Source of the DNA: Lottiidibacillus patelloidae
GTDB lineage: Bacteria > Bacillota > Bacilli > Bacillales > SA5d-4
Reading direction: 5' to 3'
Assembly (NCBI RefSeq): GCF_002262935.1
Contig: NZ_NPIA01000005.1
Coordinates: 186,001-250,000 of the forward strand
DNA: 64,000 nucleotides
Below the pieces are notes generated by a model, which made no database searches, was not told the DNA's origin, and saw nothing but the letters and a program-made list of their open reading frames with translations. The translations under genes and the position numbers were made by a program. Below are positions 54,602-64,000 of the stretch, piece after piece (position 1 is the stretch's first letter; each line of letters begins with the position of its first letter).

Positions 54602-55156
54602 ATGACTTTAATTTCAAAGTATTCAAAAGAAGAAATAGAAGAAATGTCGATGATTGAAGTTGCCTTCTTAATTTTAACTGAAAATAAAGAAGCAATCTCA
54701 TTTGATGACTTAGTTACAAAAATTGCTGATGCTAAAGGTATGAGTGAACAGGAAATCGAAAATCGCATTTCACAATTTTACACGGACTTAAACATTGAAG
54801 GTCGATACATGAACATCGGTGATAACATGTGGGGTCTAAAAGAATGGTACCCAGTTGACCAACAGCAAGATGAAGAGTTAACACTTTCTGTCGAAAACAC
54901 ACCACGTAAGCGTCGTAAAAAGAAAAAGAAAAAAGTTGAAGATCTACTTCTTGGTGATGATGATGAAGATCTAGATGAAGACGATGACGATCTACTTCTT
55001 GATGATGAAGATTTAGATGATGAAGACGATGATGATTTTGATGACGATGATGATTTAGACACAGATGATGCAGACCTTGATGACGATTTCACTGATGAAA
55101 TTGACGAGATTGCCGATGATGACGATCTTGATGAAGACGAAGAAGAAGACCTATAG
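54602..55156 (+). CDS. rpoE: RNA polymerase delta subunit
   Basis: A 184-residue protein. The folded N-terminal domain (residues 1-90, HARE-HTH type) reads KYSKEEIEEMSMIEVAFLIL and ENRISQFYTDLNIEGRYMNI. After a basic linker RKRRKKKKKKVEDLL the C-terminal 70 residues are almost entirely Asp and Glu with a few Leu. Delta is a Firmicute-specific subunit that destabilises open complexes, speeds recycling and makes promoters more sensitive to initiating nucleotide level. ATG 54602 follows GAGAGGAG. It precedes pyrG as in B. subtilis. Confidence 0.95.
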   Translation: MTLISKYSKEEIEEMSMIEVAFLILTENKEAISFDDLVTKIADAKGMSEQEIENRISQFYTDLNIEGRYMNIGDNMWGLKEWYPVDQQQDEELTLSVENTPRKRRKKKKKKVEDLLLGDDDEDLDEDDDDLLLDDEDLDDEDDDDFDDDDDLDTDDADLDDDFTDEIDEIADDDDLDEDEEEDL

Positions 55157-55163
55157 GTAATAG

Positions 55164-55204
55164 TTGACATAGATAAACTGTAATTGTATTATTTATGTTG
55201 GGCT
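55164..55204 (+). promoter_or_regulatory. pyrG promoter with GGGCT start
   Basis: Consensus TTGACA (55164-55169), 17-base spacer, TATTAT (55187-55192), then after 7 bases GGGCT at 55200-55204. In B. subtilis pyrG, transcription starts at GGGC and G residues are added reiteratively when CTP is scarce. It begins 8 bases after the rpoE stop. Confidence 0.85.
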
Positions 55205-55239
55205 ATTCAAATAGCTGTTACATATGGGAAATAACATTC

Positions 55240-55287
55240 AAGTGCCCCTCTTATTATTATAATGAGAGGTGGCACTTTTTTTTTTGT
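55240..55287 (+). promoter_or_regulatory. pyrG attenuator terminator with CU-rich arm
   Basis: AAGTGCC (55240-55246) pairs with GGCACTT (55271-55277) and CCTCTTAT pairs with 55262-55269, one-base bulge, followed by ten T. The 5' arm holds GCCCCTCTT, the pyrimidine-rich element to which a 5' poly-G extension could pair to prevent termination. The pyrG start lies 68 bases further on. Confidence 0.85.
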
Positions 55288-55321
55288 TTTCCAGACTATT
55301 TTATATTTTAACCAATAATGA

Positions 55322-56968
<1,647 letters not shown>

Positions 56969-57013
56969 GATTAAAAATGATTACAGGGGCAGTGTAATAA
57001 GTCCTTAAAATAG

Positions 57014-57060
57014 AACAAGGCCAAGTAGAGTTATCCATCTAACTTGGTCTTGTTTTTGTT
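57014..57060 (+). terminator. Rho-independent terminator after pyrG
   Basis: AACAAGGCCAAGT at 57014-57026 pairs with ACTTGGTCTTGTT at 57042-57054, one G-T pair, followed by TTT. Confidence 0.85.
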
Positions 57061-57082
57061 TTTGTGTTGATATTTGGATGAA

Positions 57083-57175
57083 ATTCACGACTCTCCTGCG
57101 GGAACAGTGAGCCAAGCAAGACCCCACAGCCCTCGGAAGCCAAGGTATGTACTTGCATTTCACTGACTTTTTGAA
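57083..57175. repeat. Family A repeat, degenerate copy
   Basis: ATTCACGACTCTCCTGCGGG and AACAGTGAGCCAAGCAAGAC then CCCCACAGCCCTCGGAAGCC resemble the 5' half of family A. Arms are AAATTCACGA and GCATTTCACT, weakly related. It lies between the pyrG terminator and the end of ywjG. Confidence 0.5.
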
Positions 57176-57188
57176 AGCCGCTTATCTT

Positions 57189-57722
57189 TTACAAATAGTC
57201 ATCTAATATCTCTTTCGTAGTTAAAAATAGAGCATAATAGCCATATAGTGCTGCCATGACAGTAGGTGTGCAGATTCTTTCCCCACTATCGGTCGGAACT
57301 AACGGACTATTTAAGTGGATATTAATATGGAAATCACATTCCGAAATAAATGAGTCATTACCACCATGATCTTTCTCAACGGATAGCCCAATAACGGTAA
57401 CACCTTGCTCTTTTGCTTCTTTTGCTAAAGATATTGCATCTGTATGGTCATTTGGTGAGGCAGCAATAACTAACCGGTCGATCGAAGTTAAGTTAGCTTT
57501 TTTTCCTCCTTCAAATAGGAACTTTGCCTTCGGTAATGTTTCTTGACCTAAGACAGCTTCATAACAAACTGCCATCATTTCATGGAACCCATGAAAGTAA
57601 ACATGGCCGTCTCCAACAATTGCTTGGGCAATTGCTCTTGAACTATCTTCAATATGAATTTCTTCTTTCTCTTGAATGGAATTAAAATAACCAACTAATT
57701 GGGTTGTGAAAATTTTAAGCAC
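57189..57722 (-). CDS. ywjG: DUF2529 SIS-like protein YwjG
   Basis: A protein of about 177 residues with a sugar isomerase (SIS)-like fold. It reads IHIEDSSRAIAQAIVGDGHV, YFHGFHEMMAVCYEAVLGQE, and RLVIAASPNDHTDAISLAKE, the loop typical of SIS domains. The DUF2529 family is of unknown function. I place the start at GTG 57722, 8 bases after AAAGGAG; the in-frame GTG at 57731 overlaps the site. It lies between pyrG and spo0F on the opposite strand. Confidence 0.85.
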   Translation of the reverse strand: MLKIFTTQLVGYFNSIQEKEEIHIEDSSRAIAQAIVGDGHVYFHGFHEMMAVCYEAVLGQETLPKAKFLFEGGKKANLTSIDRLVIAASPNDHTDAISLAKEAKEQGVTVIGLSVEKDHGGNDSFISECDFHINIHLNSPLVPTDSGERICTPTVMAALYGYYALFLTTKEILDDYL

Positions 57723-57870
57723 AATAGACACTCCTTTATTACGTCTAGCAGTATTATAACGAATAAAGGATAAAAGTGCGAAATGAAAAAATAATTTAAA
57801 AAGAAGGAGAAAGATAAGCTAAAATAGAAGTAGGTTAGAAATGAAAAAATACGATCAGTAGGTGGTAAAA

Positions 57871-58245
57871 TTGTCTAGTAACTTATTAATTGTCGATGAC
57901 CAGTATGGAATACGTGTTTTATTAACAGAAATTTTTAAAAAAGAAGGTTATAATACGTATCAAGCTGCTAACGGTACCCAAGCATTAAGTATTGCTGAAA
58001 AAAATCGACCTGGCCTCGTTTTATTAGATATGAAAATTCCGGGAATGGATGGAATAGAAATACTTAAACGGTTAAAAGCTATGGATAGTTCCATTCAAGT
58101 TATAATGATGACAGCATATGGTGAACTAGATATGATTAAAGAAGCAAAGAATTTAGGCGCAATTTCGCATTTCTCTAAGTTTTTCGATATTGATGAAATT
58201 CGCGAAGCCGTAAGAGACGTTTTACCTGTTGTAATGTCTAAATAA
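57871..58245 (+). CDS. spo0F: Sporulation response regulator Spo0F, unusual at the Lys-Pro site
   Basis: A 124-residue single-domain receiver, phosphorelay intermediate between sensor kinases and Spo0B. The acid pair is VDDQYGIR (Asp9, Asp10), the phosphorylated Asp53 is in [18 protein letters not shown], Thr is in [11 protein letters not shown], and Lys103 in [14 protein letters not shown]. The residue after Lys103 is Phe where Pro is almost always found; B. subtilis has AKPFDID. I set the start at TTG 57871, 5 bases after TAGGTGG, giving the B. subtilis length; the in-frame GTG 57862 overlaps that site. Neighbours ywjG and fbaA confirm orthology. Confidence 0.94.
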   Translation: MSSNLLIVDDQYGIRVLLTEIFKKEGYNTYQAANGTQALSIAEKNRPGLVLLDMKIPGMDGIEILKRLKAMDSSIQVIMMTAYGELDMIKEAKNLGAISHFSKFFDIDEIREAVRDVLPVVMSK

Positions 58246-58356
58246 ATTTTAGAGCAATAAATTGCTAAAAGTCTTGTATAATTGGTATGCTAGTAAAGTA
58301 CTATGTTCTAGTTACATAAATTAAAAATGACATCAAATGAGTAGGAGGATTTTTTC

Positions 58357-59220
58357 ATGCCTTTAGTATCAATGAAAGAAATGCTTATTAAAGCTAATGA
58401 AGGGTCTTATGCAGTAGGACAATTCAATGTTAATAATTTAGAGTACGCACAAGCGATTTTACAAGCGGCTCAAGAAGAGAACTCACCTGTAATTTTAGGA
58501 GTTTCTGAAGGGGCAGCACGATACATCGGTGGATTTAAAACAGTTGTATTAATGATTGAAGGTTTAATGCACGATTACAACATTACTGTACCTGTAGCTA
58601 TTCACCTTGATCACGGCTCAAGCTATCAAAAATGTGCAGAAGCAATTCATGCAGGTTTCACTTCTGTAATGATTGATGGTTCACATCATCCGCTTGAAGA
58701 GAACATTGCATTAACGAAAAAAGTTGTTGAACTTGCACACTTCCACGGCGTTTCTGTTGAAGCAGAACTTGGTCGTATCGGTGGTCAAGAAGATGATTTA
58801 ATTGTTGATGATGCGGAAGCGGCATATGCTATTCCAGCTGAATGTGACCAATTAGTACGTGAAACAGGCGTTGACTGCTTTGCACCAGCATTAGGTTCTG
58901 TACATGGTCCATACAAAGGTGAACCTAACCTAGGATTTGACCGCATGAAAGAAGTTATGGAATTAACGAAAGTTCCATTAGTACTTCATGGTGGTACAGG
59001 AATCCCGACAAAGGATATTCAAAAAGCTATCTCTTTAGGAACTGCAAAAATTAATGTAAATACTGAAAACCAAATTGCATCAGCGAAAAAAATTCGTGAA
59101 GTATTAGCTGACAATCCTGAAATGTATGATCCTCGTAAGTTTTTAGGACCTGCACGTGAAACAATTAAACAAACAGTTAGCGGAAAAATGCGTGAATTTG
59201 GTTCTTCAAACCAAGCATAA
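58357..59220 (+). CDS. fbaA: Fructose-bisphosphate aldolase, class II
   Basis: A 287-residue zinc-dependent aldolase that splits fructose 1,6-bisphosphate in glycolysis and joins the trioses in gluconeogenesis. Motifs: [40 protein letters not shown] with zinc His and catalytic Asp, [30 protein letters not shown] and [11 protein letters not shown]. Length equals B. subtilis FbaA. ATG 58357 follows TAGGAGG. A TATAAT box at 58277-58282 may be its -10 element, but the -35 is weak. Confidence 0.96.
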   Translation: MPLVSMKEMLIKANEGSYAVGQFNVNNLEYAQAILQAAQEENSPVILGVSEGAARYIGGFKTVVLMIEGLMHDYNITVPVAIHLDHGSSYQKCAEAIHAGFTSVMIDGSHHPLEENIALTKKVVELAHFHGVSVEAELGRIGGQEDDLIVDDAEAAYAIPAECDQLVRETGVDCFAPALGSVHGPYKGEPNLGFDRMKEVMELTKVPLVLHGGTGIPTKDIQKAISLGTAKINVNTENQIASAKKIREVLADNPEMYDPRKFLGPARETIKQTVSGKMREFGSSNQA

Positions 59221-59236
59221 TAATATAGATTTAAAA

Positions 59237-59275
59237 AAAACCGTCTTTTTTCTAGAAAAAGGCGGTTTTGTTTTC
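59237..59275 (+). terminator. Rho-independent terminator after fbaA
   Basis: AAAACCGTCTTTTT at 59237-59250 pairs with AAAAAGGCGGTTTT at 59256-59269, one G-T pair. Confidence 0.85.
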
Positions 59276-59301
59276 ACAAAGGAGCTAGACTGCTTTATAA
59301 T
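59273..59301 (+). promoter_or_regulatory. Probable tal promoter
   Basis: TTCACA at 59273-59278 and perfect TATAAT at 59296-59301 with 17 bases between. It overlaps the tail of the fbaA terminator and lies 45 bases before tal. Confidence 0.6.
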
Positions 59302-59345
59302 AGAAATAGTAGTGTACTCGAAACAACAAGGAGAGAGCAATTCAA

Positions 59346-59987
59346 ATGAGATTTTTTATTGATACAGCAAATATTGAAGAAATCCGTGAAGCTAACGATT
59401 TAGGAATATTAGATGGTGTCACAACGAATCCTTCTCTTGTCGTAAAAGAGGGAGTAAAGTTTGAAGACCGTATAAAAGAAATTACAGAAATAGTTTCTGG
59501 ATCAGTAAGTGCTGAAGTAATCGGCTTAACATATGATGAAATGGTCAAAGAAGGCTTAGAACTTGCAAAAATAGCGCCGAATGTAACGGTTAAATTACCG
59601 ATGACAACCGAAGGGCTAAAAGCAGCGAAAACTTTCTCTGAAAAAGGAATTAAAACGAACGTTACGCTAATTTTCTCCGCGAATCAAGCTCTACTAGCCG
59701 CAAGAGCTGGAGCAACTTATGTATCTCCATTTTTAGGACGCCTTGATGATATTGGTCAAGATGGGCTTCAACTTGTTGAAGAGATTGCTGAAATCTTTGC
59801 TATTCACAATATTGAAACTCAAATTATTGCAGCGTCTATTCGTCATCCTCAACATGTAACACAAGCTGCCTTACGTGGTGCACATATTGCTACAATTCCA
59901 TTCAACGTAATTCAACAATTAACAAAACACCCTTTAACTGATGCTGGAATTGAAAAGTTTCTAGCTGACTGGAACAAGAGTAAATAA
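59346..59987 (+). CDS. tal: Transaldolase-like protein (TalC/Fsa group)
   Basis: A 213-residue short transaldolase, corresponding to B. subtilis YwjH. It starts [20 protein letters not shown]; the Schiff-base Lys83 is in [36 protein letters not shown] and [20 protein letters not shown] follow. It moves a dihydroxyacetone unit between sugar phosphates in the pentose phosphate pathway; short forms can also act as fructose-6-phosphate aldolase. ATG 59346 follows AAGGAGAG. It has its own promoter and terminator. Confidence 0.92.
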   Translation: MRFFIDTANIEEIREANDLGILDGVTTNPSLVVKEGVKFEDRIKEITEIVSGSVSAEVIGLTYDEMVKEGLELAKIAPNVTVKLPMTTEGLKAAKTFSEKGIKTNVTLIFSANQALLAARAGATYVSPFLGRLDDIGQDGLQLVEEIAEIFAIHNIETQIIAASIRHPQHVTQAALRGAHIATIPFNVIQQLTKHPLTDAGIEKFLADWNKSK

Positions 59988-59997
59988 ATTAAATACG

Positions 59998-60035
59998 GAG
60001 AAGTATGGAAATACTTCTCTTTCTATTACATTTTT
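59998..60035 (+). terminator. Rho-independent terminator after tal
   Basis: GAGAAGTAT at 59998-60006 pairs perfectly with ATACTTCTC at 60011-60019 with a GGAA loop, followed by a T-rich tract. Confidence 0.8.
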
Positions 60036-60096
60036 TAAGTAATATTAGGAAATAATAACCAAAAATATTTCGCAATAAAGAAAGGAGACTACACAA

Positions 60097-61383
60097 ATGG
60101 AAAAATTAATGATTGAAGGCGGCAAAGTACTGAAAGGTAAAATCAGTGTAAGTGGTGCAAAAAATAGTGCTGTCGCACTTATCCCAGCTGCAATCCTTGC
60201 TGAATCTCCTGTCACTATTGAACAATTACCGAACATCTCAGATGTACATACATTAAGTGAGTTACTTGAAGAAATTGGTGGAGAAGTAACTTTAGAAAAT
60301 ACAAAATTAACCGTCGATCCTAGTAAGATGGTTGCAATGCCACTACCTAGTGGGAAAGTTAAGAAGTTGCGTGCGTCATACTATTTAATGGGTGCAATGC
60401 TTGGTCGATTTAAAAAAGCTGTCGTTGGTATGCCAGGTGGTTGCCATTTAGGTCCAAGACCAATTGACCAACATATAAAAGGATTTGAGGCACTAGGAGC
60501 AAAAGTAACGAATGAACAAGGTGCTATTTACTTACGTGCTGATGAACTTATTGGAGCGCGTATTTACTTAGATGTTGTTTCTGTTGGTGCAACTATTAAC
60601 ATTATGCTTGCAGCTGTTAGAGCAAAAGGGCAAACAATTATTGAAAATGCCGCAAAAGAACCAGAAATCATTGATGTAGCTACGTTACTAACAAACATGG
60701 GTGCGAAAATTAAAGGTGCAGGAACAGATGTTATCCGAATTGAGGGAGTAGATTCCTTACATGGATGCCGTCACTCAATAATCCCTGACCGCATTGAAGC
60801 AGGAACTTTTTTAATTATGGCTGCAGCTATGGGGAAAGAGGTAATTATTGAAAATGTAATCCCACATCATATTGAATCACTCATTGCAAAACTTCGTGAA
60901 ATGGGTGTTCATATAGAAGCGAATGAAGACCAAGTATACGTGGCAAAACAAGATAACATGAAGTCAGTTGATATTAAGACTCTAGTTTACCCAGGTTTCC
61001 CGACGGACTTACAACAACCATTTACTTCACTTTTAACAAATGCCACAGGAACGAGTATAGTTACTGACACAATTTATAATGCCCGTTTTAAACATGTTGA
61101 TGAATTACGTCGCATGGGTGCAAATATTAAAGTAGAGGGTAGTGCAGCAATAATTGAAGGGAAACGTCAACTGCAAGGAGCAAGAGTGAAAGCAAGTGAT
61201 CTTCGTGCTGGTGCTGCTTTAGTTGTTGCTGGTTTAATGGCAGAAGGAATAACGGAAGTAACCGGTTTAGAACACATTGATCGCGGTTACGAAAATCTTG
61301 TTAGTAAATTAAAAGGTCTAGGTGCCAATGTTTGGCGCGAAACAATGGATGAACAAGAAATAGAAAAAATGCAAAACGCTTAA
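60097..61383 (+). CDS. murAB: UDP-N-acetylglucosamine 1-carboxyvinyltransferase 2
   Basis: A 428-residue enzyme for the first committed step of peptidoglycan precursor synthesis. It has [20 protein letters not shown] near the N terminus, the fosfomycin-target Cys116 in [19 protein letters not shown], and later [33 protein letters not shown] and [17 protein letters not shown]. Its place between tal and glpX is that of the second B. subtilis MurA (murAB, also called murZ); the primary MurA would be encoded elsewhere. ATG 60097 follows AAAGGAGA. glpX follows after 29 bases. Confidence 0.95.
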   Translation: MEKLMIEGGKVLKGKISVSGAKNSAVALIPAAILAESPVTIEQLPNISDVHTLSELLEEIGGEVTLENTKLTVDPSKMVAMPLPSGKVKKLRASYYLMGAMLGRFKKAVVGMPGGCHLGPRPIDQHIKGFEALGAKVTNEQGAIYLRADELIGARIYLDVVSVGATINIMLAAVRAKGQTIIENAAKEPEIIDVATLLTNMGAKIKGAGTDVIRIEGVDSLHGCRHSIIPDRIEAGTFLIMAAAMGKEVIIENVIPHHIESLIAKLREMGVHIEANEDQVYVAKQDNMKSVDIKTLVYPGFPTDLQQPFTSLLTNATGTSIVTDTIYNARFKHVDELRRMGANIKVEGSAAIIEGKRQLQGARVKASDLRAGAALVVAGLMAEGITEVTGLEHIDRGYENLVSKLKGLGANVWRETMDEQEIEKMQNA

Positions 61384-61412
61384 TACATAGGCAAACGGGG
61401 AGGAAGTTTATT

Positions 61413-62378
61413 ATGGAAAGAAGTTTATCAATGGAACTTGTCCGTGTGACAGAGGCTGCAGCTTTAGCATCAGCGAAATGGATGGGACGAGGGAAAAAAG
61501 ATGAAGCAGATGATGCTGCTACAACTGCAATGCGTAATGTATTTGATACAATTCCGATGAAAGGTACAGTTGTTATCGGTGAAGGTGAAATGGACGAAGC
61601 ACCAATGCTATACATCGGGGAAACACTTGGGAATGGGTTTGGCCCACGAGTTGATGTAGCCGTTGACCCTTTAGAAGGAACAAATATCGTTGCTGCAGGA
61701 ACTTGGAATGCACTAGCAGTAATCGCTATCGCTGACCATGGTTGTTTACTTCATGCCCCAGATATGTATATGGACAAGATTGCAGTAGGTCCTGAAGCGG
61801 TTGGTAAAATTGATATTAATGCCTCTGTTACGGAGAATTTACATGCCGTAGCAAAAGCAAAAAATAAAGATATTGAGGAAGTTGTCGCAACTATCTTAAA
61901 TCGTGACCGCCACAGTGCAATCATTGAAGAGATAAGAGAAACTGGTGCGAGAATTAAATTAATTTCAGATGGTGATGTTGCAGGAGCAATAAATACTGCA
62001 TTTGATCACACTGGCGTAGATATTTTATTTGGTAGTGGTGGAGCGCCAGAAGGTGTTTTAGCTGCTGTTGCTTTAAAATGTCTTGGTGGTGAACTACAAG
62101 GAAAGCTTTTACCGCAAACAGAAGAAGAGTTAGCTCGTTGTGAGAAAATGGGCTTAGATGTAACGAAAGTATTAAAGATGGATGATTTAGTAAAAGGCGA
62201 TGATGCAATTTTTGCTGCAACTGGTGTTACAGATGGAGAATTGTTAAAAGGTGTTCAATTTAAGGCTCATACTGGCACTACTCAATCTTTAGTAATGCGT
62301 GCAAAATCTGGAACAGTTCGCTTTATTGATGGTCGTCACAGTCTATCGAAAAAACCTAATTTAGTTATTAAACCTTAA
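61413..62378 (+). CDS. glpX: Fructose-1,6-bisphosphatase, class II
   Basis: A 321-residue gluconeogenic phosphatase. It starts [20 protein letters not shown], with [38 protein letters not shown] and [17 protein letters not shown] carrying the metal-binding Asp and Glu residues, and later [20 protein letters not shown]. Together with FbaA it provides the reverse route from trioses to fructose 6-phosphate. Length matches B. subtilis YwjI. ATG 61413 follows GGGGAGGAAG; probably co-transcribed with murAB. Confidence 0.95.
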   Translation: MERSLSMELVRVTEAAALASAKWMGRGKKDEADDAATTAMRNVFDTIPMKGTVVIGEGEMDEAPMLYIGETLGNGFGPRVDVAVDPLEGTNIVAAGTWNALAVIAIADHGCLLHAPDMYMDKIAVGPEAVGKIDINASVTENLHAVAKAKNKDIEEVVATILNRDRHSAIIEEIRETGARIKLISDGDVAGAINTAFDHTGVDILFGSGGAPEGVLAAVALKCLGGELQGKLLPQTEEELARCEKMGLDVTKVLKMDDLVKGDDAIFAATGVTDGELLKGVQFKAHTGTTQSLVMRAKSGTVRFIDGRHSLSKKPNLVIKP

Positions 62379-62380
62379 TG

Positions 62381-62405
62381 AAAAGGGGGCTATCCCCCTT
62401 TTCCA
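62381..62405 (+). terminator. Hairpin terminator after glpX
   Basis: AAAAGGGGG at 62381-62389 pairs perfectly with CCCCCTTTT at 62394-62402 over a CTAT loop; the T-tract is short. Confidence 0.7.
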
Positions 62406-62593
62406 TATTTATTAAGTTGAATATTTTTAGCCGTTATGGTTAGAATAGAAGCTGGTTTGCAAGTAAGTTTCCCTAATAAAACACTTCTCTTCGAGTAACT
62501 TCGCGGAACCTTCAAAAATCTCCAAATATGAATACCAAAAATAATCTCGAAATAATAGAAGTAACTAATAAAATAGATAAGAGTGGTGTAAGC

Positions 62594-63871
62594 ATGACGT
62601 TAACGTTATCACAGTTGGAAGAAAAAACGCTCAAAGAATTGTACGAGCTAGCACGAAATTTCAAAGTTTCTTATTACAGTAAGTTAAAAAAGCCTGAACT
62701 TATATTTTCAATTTTAAAGGCACAAGCAGAGCAAGATGGCTTTATGTTTATGGAAGGTGTATTAGAAGTAATCCAATCGGAAGGTTTTGGTTTTTTACGA
62801 CCAATTAATTATTCTCCTAGTTCCGAAGATATTTATATTTCTGCTTCACAAATTCGACGTTTTGATTTGCGAAATGGGGACAAGGTTTCTGGTAAAGTAC
62901 GACCTCCGAAAGAAAATGAGCGTTATTACGGATTATTGCATGTAACCGCAGTAAATGGTGAAGATCCTGATACAGCAAGAGAACGAGTTCATTTCCCGGC
63001 ATTAACACCGGTGTATCCAGATAATAGAATGACTCTTGAAACAGCACCCTTCAAACTTTCCTCACGGATCATTGATATGATTTCTCCGGTAGGTTTTGGA
63101 CAACGTGGTTTAATCGTAGCACCTCCAAAAGCAGGTAAAACGATTTTAATAAAAGAAATAGCTAATAGTATTACTGAAAATCACCCTGACACAGAGTTAA
63201 TTGTTCTACTTATTGATGAAAGACCAGAAGAAGTAACGGACATTGAGCGTTCAGTAAAAGGTGATGTTGTAAGCTCAACATTCGATGAAGTTCCAGAAAA
63301 CCACATCAAGGTTGCTGAGTTAGTGCTAGAAAGAGCGATGCGTCTTGTTGAACATAAAAAAGATGTCGTCATTCTTTTAGATAGTATTACTCGTTTAGCT
63401 AGGGCGTATAACTTAGTTATACCACCAAGTGGTCGTACATTATCAGGGGGTATTGACCCTGCAGCATTCCATAGACCGAAACGTTTCTTTGGAGCAGCGC
63501 GAAATATTGAAGATGGTGGAAGTTTAACAATATTAGCAACTGCACTAATTGATACTGGTTCACGTATGGATGACGTTATTTATGAAGAATTTAAAGGGAC
63601 AGGTAACATGGAATTACACCTTGACCGTAGCTTAGCAGAAAGAAGAATCTTCCCTGCGATTGATATCCGTCGTTCTGGAACACGAAAAGAAGAACTATTA
63701 ATGCCAAAAAATCAACTGGATAGCTTATGGGCAATCCGCAAAACAATGAATAACTCTCCTGACTTTATCGATCAATTTATGAAACGTTTAAAGACAACAA
63801 AAACAAATGATGAGTTCTTCCAAAAGATAGAAGAAGATAAAGCTGCAGGTGTGAAACGGACAAGAGCGTAA
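62594..63871 (+). CDS. rho: Transcription termination factor Rho
   Basis: A hexameric RNA helicase of about 425 residues. The N-terminal part reads [20 protein letters not shown] and [20 protein letters not shown], the RNA-binding domain. The ATPase core has [18 protein letters not shown] (Walker A), [29 protein letters not shown] and [21 protein letters not shown] place the start at ATG 62594, after AGTGGTG, because B. subtilis Rho begins at the equivalent point; the frame is open to an ATG at 62528, but that codon has no ribosome site. It precedes the probable rpmE gene. Confidence 0.95.
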   Translation: MTLTLSQLEEKTLKELYELARNFKVSYYSKLKKPELIFSILKAQAEQDGFMFMEGVLEVIQSEGFGFLRPINYSPSSEDIYISASQIRRFDLRNGDKVSGKVRPPKENERYYGLLHVTAVNGEDPDTARERVHFPALTPVYPDNRMTLETAPFKLSSRIIDMISPVGFGQRGLIVAPPKAGKTILIKEIANSITENHPDTELIVLLIDERPEEVTDIERSVKGDVVSSTFDEVPENHIKVAELVLERAMRLVEHKKDVVILLDSITRLARAYNLVIPPSGRTLSGGIDPAAFHRPKRFFGAARNIEDGGSLTILATALIDTGSRMDDVIYEEFKGTGNMELHLDRSLAERRIFPAIDIRRSGTRKEELLMPKNQLDSLWAIRKTMNNSPDFIDQFMKRLKTTKTNDEFFQKIEEDKAAGVKRTRA

Positions 63872-63906
63872 CATTATTTTACAACAATATTTTTATCATG
63901 AATGAG

Positions 63907-63935
63907 TTGCAAATTATACGTTGCACTGATATAAT
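63907..63935 (+). promoter_or_regulatory. Promoter for the gene after rho, probably rpmE
   Basis: TTGCAA at 63907-63912 and TATAAT at 63930-63935 with exactly 17 bases between. Transcription should begin near 63942. Confidence 0.75.
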
Positions 63936-63941
63936 TTTTTC

Positions 63942-64000
63942 ATGTGCTGACATGATAGACACATTATTCTGGGTCTCAGGGGCTCAGGGCGGAAGGAGAT
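63942..64000 (+). promoter_or_regulatory. Leader of the downstream gene, probably ribosomal protein L31
   Basis: The leader holds CATGTGCTGACATG (small stem), then GGGTCTCAGGGGCTCAGGGC and a strong GGAAGGAG ribosome site at the window edge. In B. subtilis rpmE follows rho. The repeated CTCAGGG element near the ribosome site suggests a structured, possibly autoregulatory leader as described for L31 leaders in Firmicutes; the coding region is outside the window. Confidence 0.5.

Noticed and set aside
54778-55170. 130-codon minus-strand Ser-rich frame
   Set aside because: It is the antisense shadow of the Asp/Glu repeat tail of rpoE; GAT/GAA codons read as Ser-rich text on the other strand.
57862-58245. 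Frameshift explaining the odd SKFFD sequence in Spo0F
   Set aside because: The reading frame stays aligned with known Spo0F on both sides of the substitution, so it is a single codon change, not a shift.
62528-62593. 22-residue N-terminal extension of Rho
   Set aside because: The upstream ATG has no ribosome site and the extra residues are absent from B. subtilis Rho, whereas ATG 62594 fits both.

Overview
The window is a low-GC Firmicute chromosome segment, most likely from an endospore-forming member of the Bacillaceae. Spore and sporulation genes (gerQ, spo0F, pbpG) are present. The gene order ywdI, ywdK, gerQ, hemQ, pta, lipL, ywfO, ywgA, ywhD, pbpG, speE, speB, ywiB, argS, uvsE, cls, fadF, acdA, rpoE, pyrG, ywjG, spo0F, fbaA, tal, murAB, glpX, rho follows the Bacillus subtilis ywd-to-ywj and rpoE-to-rho block closely. 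Species cannot be fixed from sequence alone. The glycine betaine (OpuA) system and a large general amino acid transporter suggest a salt-tolerant or alkaline lifestyle, but that is inference.

Layout. 1-3.3 kb: a partial M29 aminopeptidase, a hemolysin III family protein, a Mrr-like nuclease-fold protein and a lysophospholipase-like hydrolase. 3.3-7.8 kb: a four-gene general amino acid ABC transporter (aapJQMP type). 7.9-10.9 kb: the opuAA-AB-AC operon on the minus strand. 11-14.2 kb: a small secreted protein, a cupin/HD-GYP protein, and a bactofilin with its M23 peptidase partner. 14.3-26.6 kb: a mostly conserved block (ywdI, ywdK, gerQ, hemQ, pta, lipL, ywfO, ywgA, a purine permease, ywhD) with several small membrane proteins of unknown role. 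26.6-27.6 kb: an array of dispersed repeats (called family B here). 27.6-31.6 kb: pbpG, speE, speB. 31.6-36.9 kb: the most unusual island, described below. 37-41.8 kb: ywiB, argS, a 53-residue XapX protein, uvsE, cardiolipin synthase. 41.9-54.2 kb: a fatty acid / branched-chain acyl-CoA degradation cluster (fadF, thiolase, hydroxyacyl-CoA dehydrogenase, two acyl-CoA dehydrogenases, meaB, a FadR-like TetR regulator, fused isobutyryl-CoA mutase icmF). 54.6-64 kb: rpoE, pyrG, ywjG, spo0F, fbaA, tal, murAB, glpX, rho and the leader of the next gene, probably rpmE.

Candidate undescribed system, 31.6-36.9 kb. Two paralogous pairs of oligopeptide-type ABC permeases lie on either side of an ECF sigma factor and a single-pass membrane protein that is probably its anti-sigma factor. 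The second pair is in the sigma operon. The first pair has its own promoter. Both transcription units start with the same ECF-type promoter, TGAAAC-N16-CGTC, at 31632-31657 and 33692-33717, which predicts one autoregulated regulon. No ATPase or binding protein is encoded, yet the EAA loops that dock ATPases are kept, and both C subunits end in a basic tail closing with S-[D/E]-MFEL.

Regulation visible elsewhere: two palindromes resembling the Bacillus FadR operator upstream of fadF and the thiolase; a pyrG leader starting with GGGCT and ending in a CU-rich attenuator, as in CTP-sensing reiterative transcription; a near-consensus promoter upstream of the probable rpmE leader. Two intergenic repeat families are present. 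Family A elements are long nested hairpins whose arms differ between copies but stay self-complementary. Spo0F carries Phe in place of the conserved Pro after the catalytic Lys.
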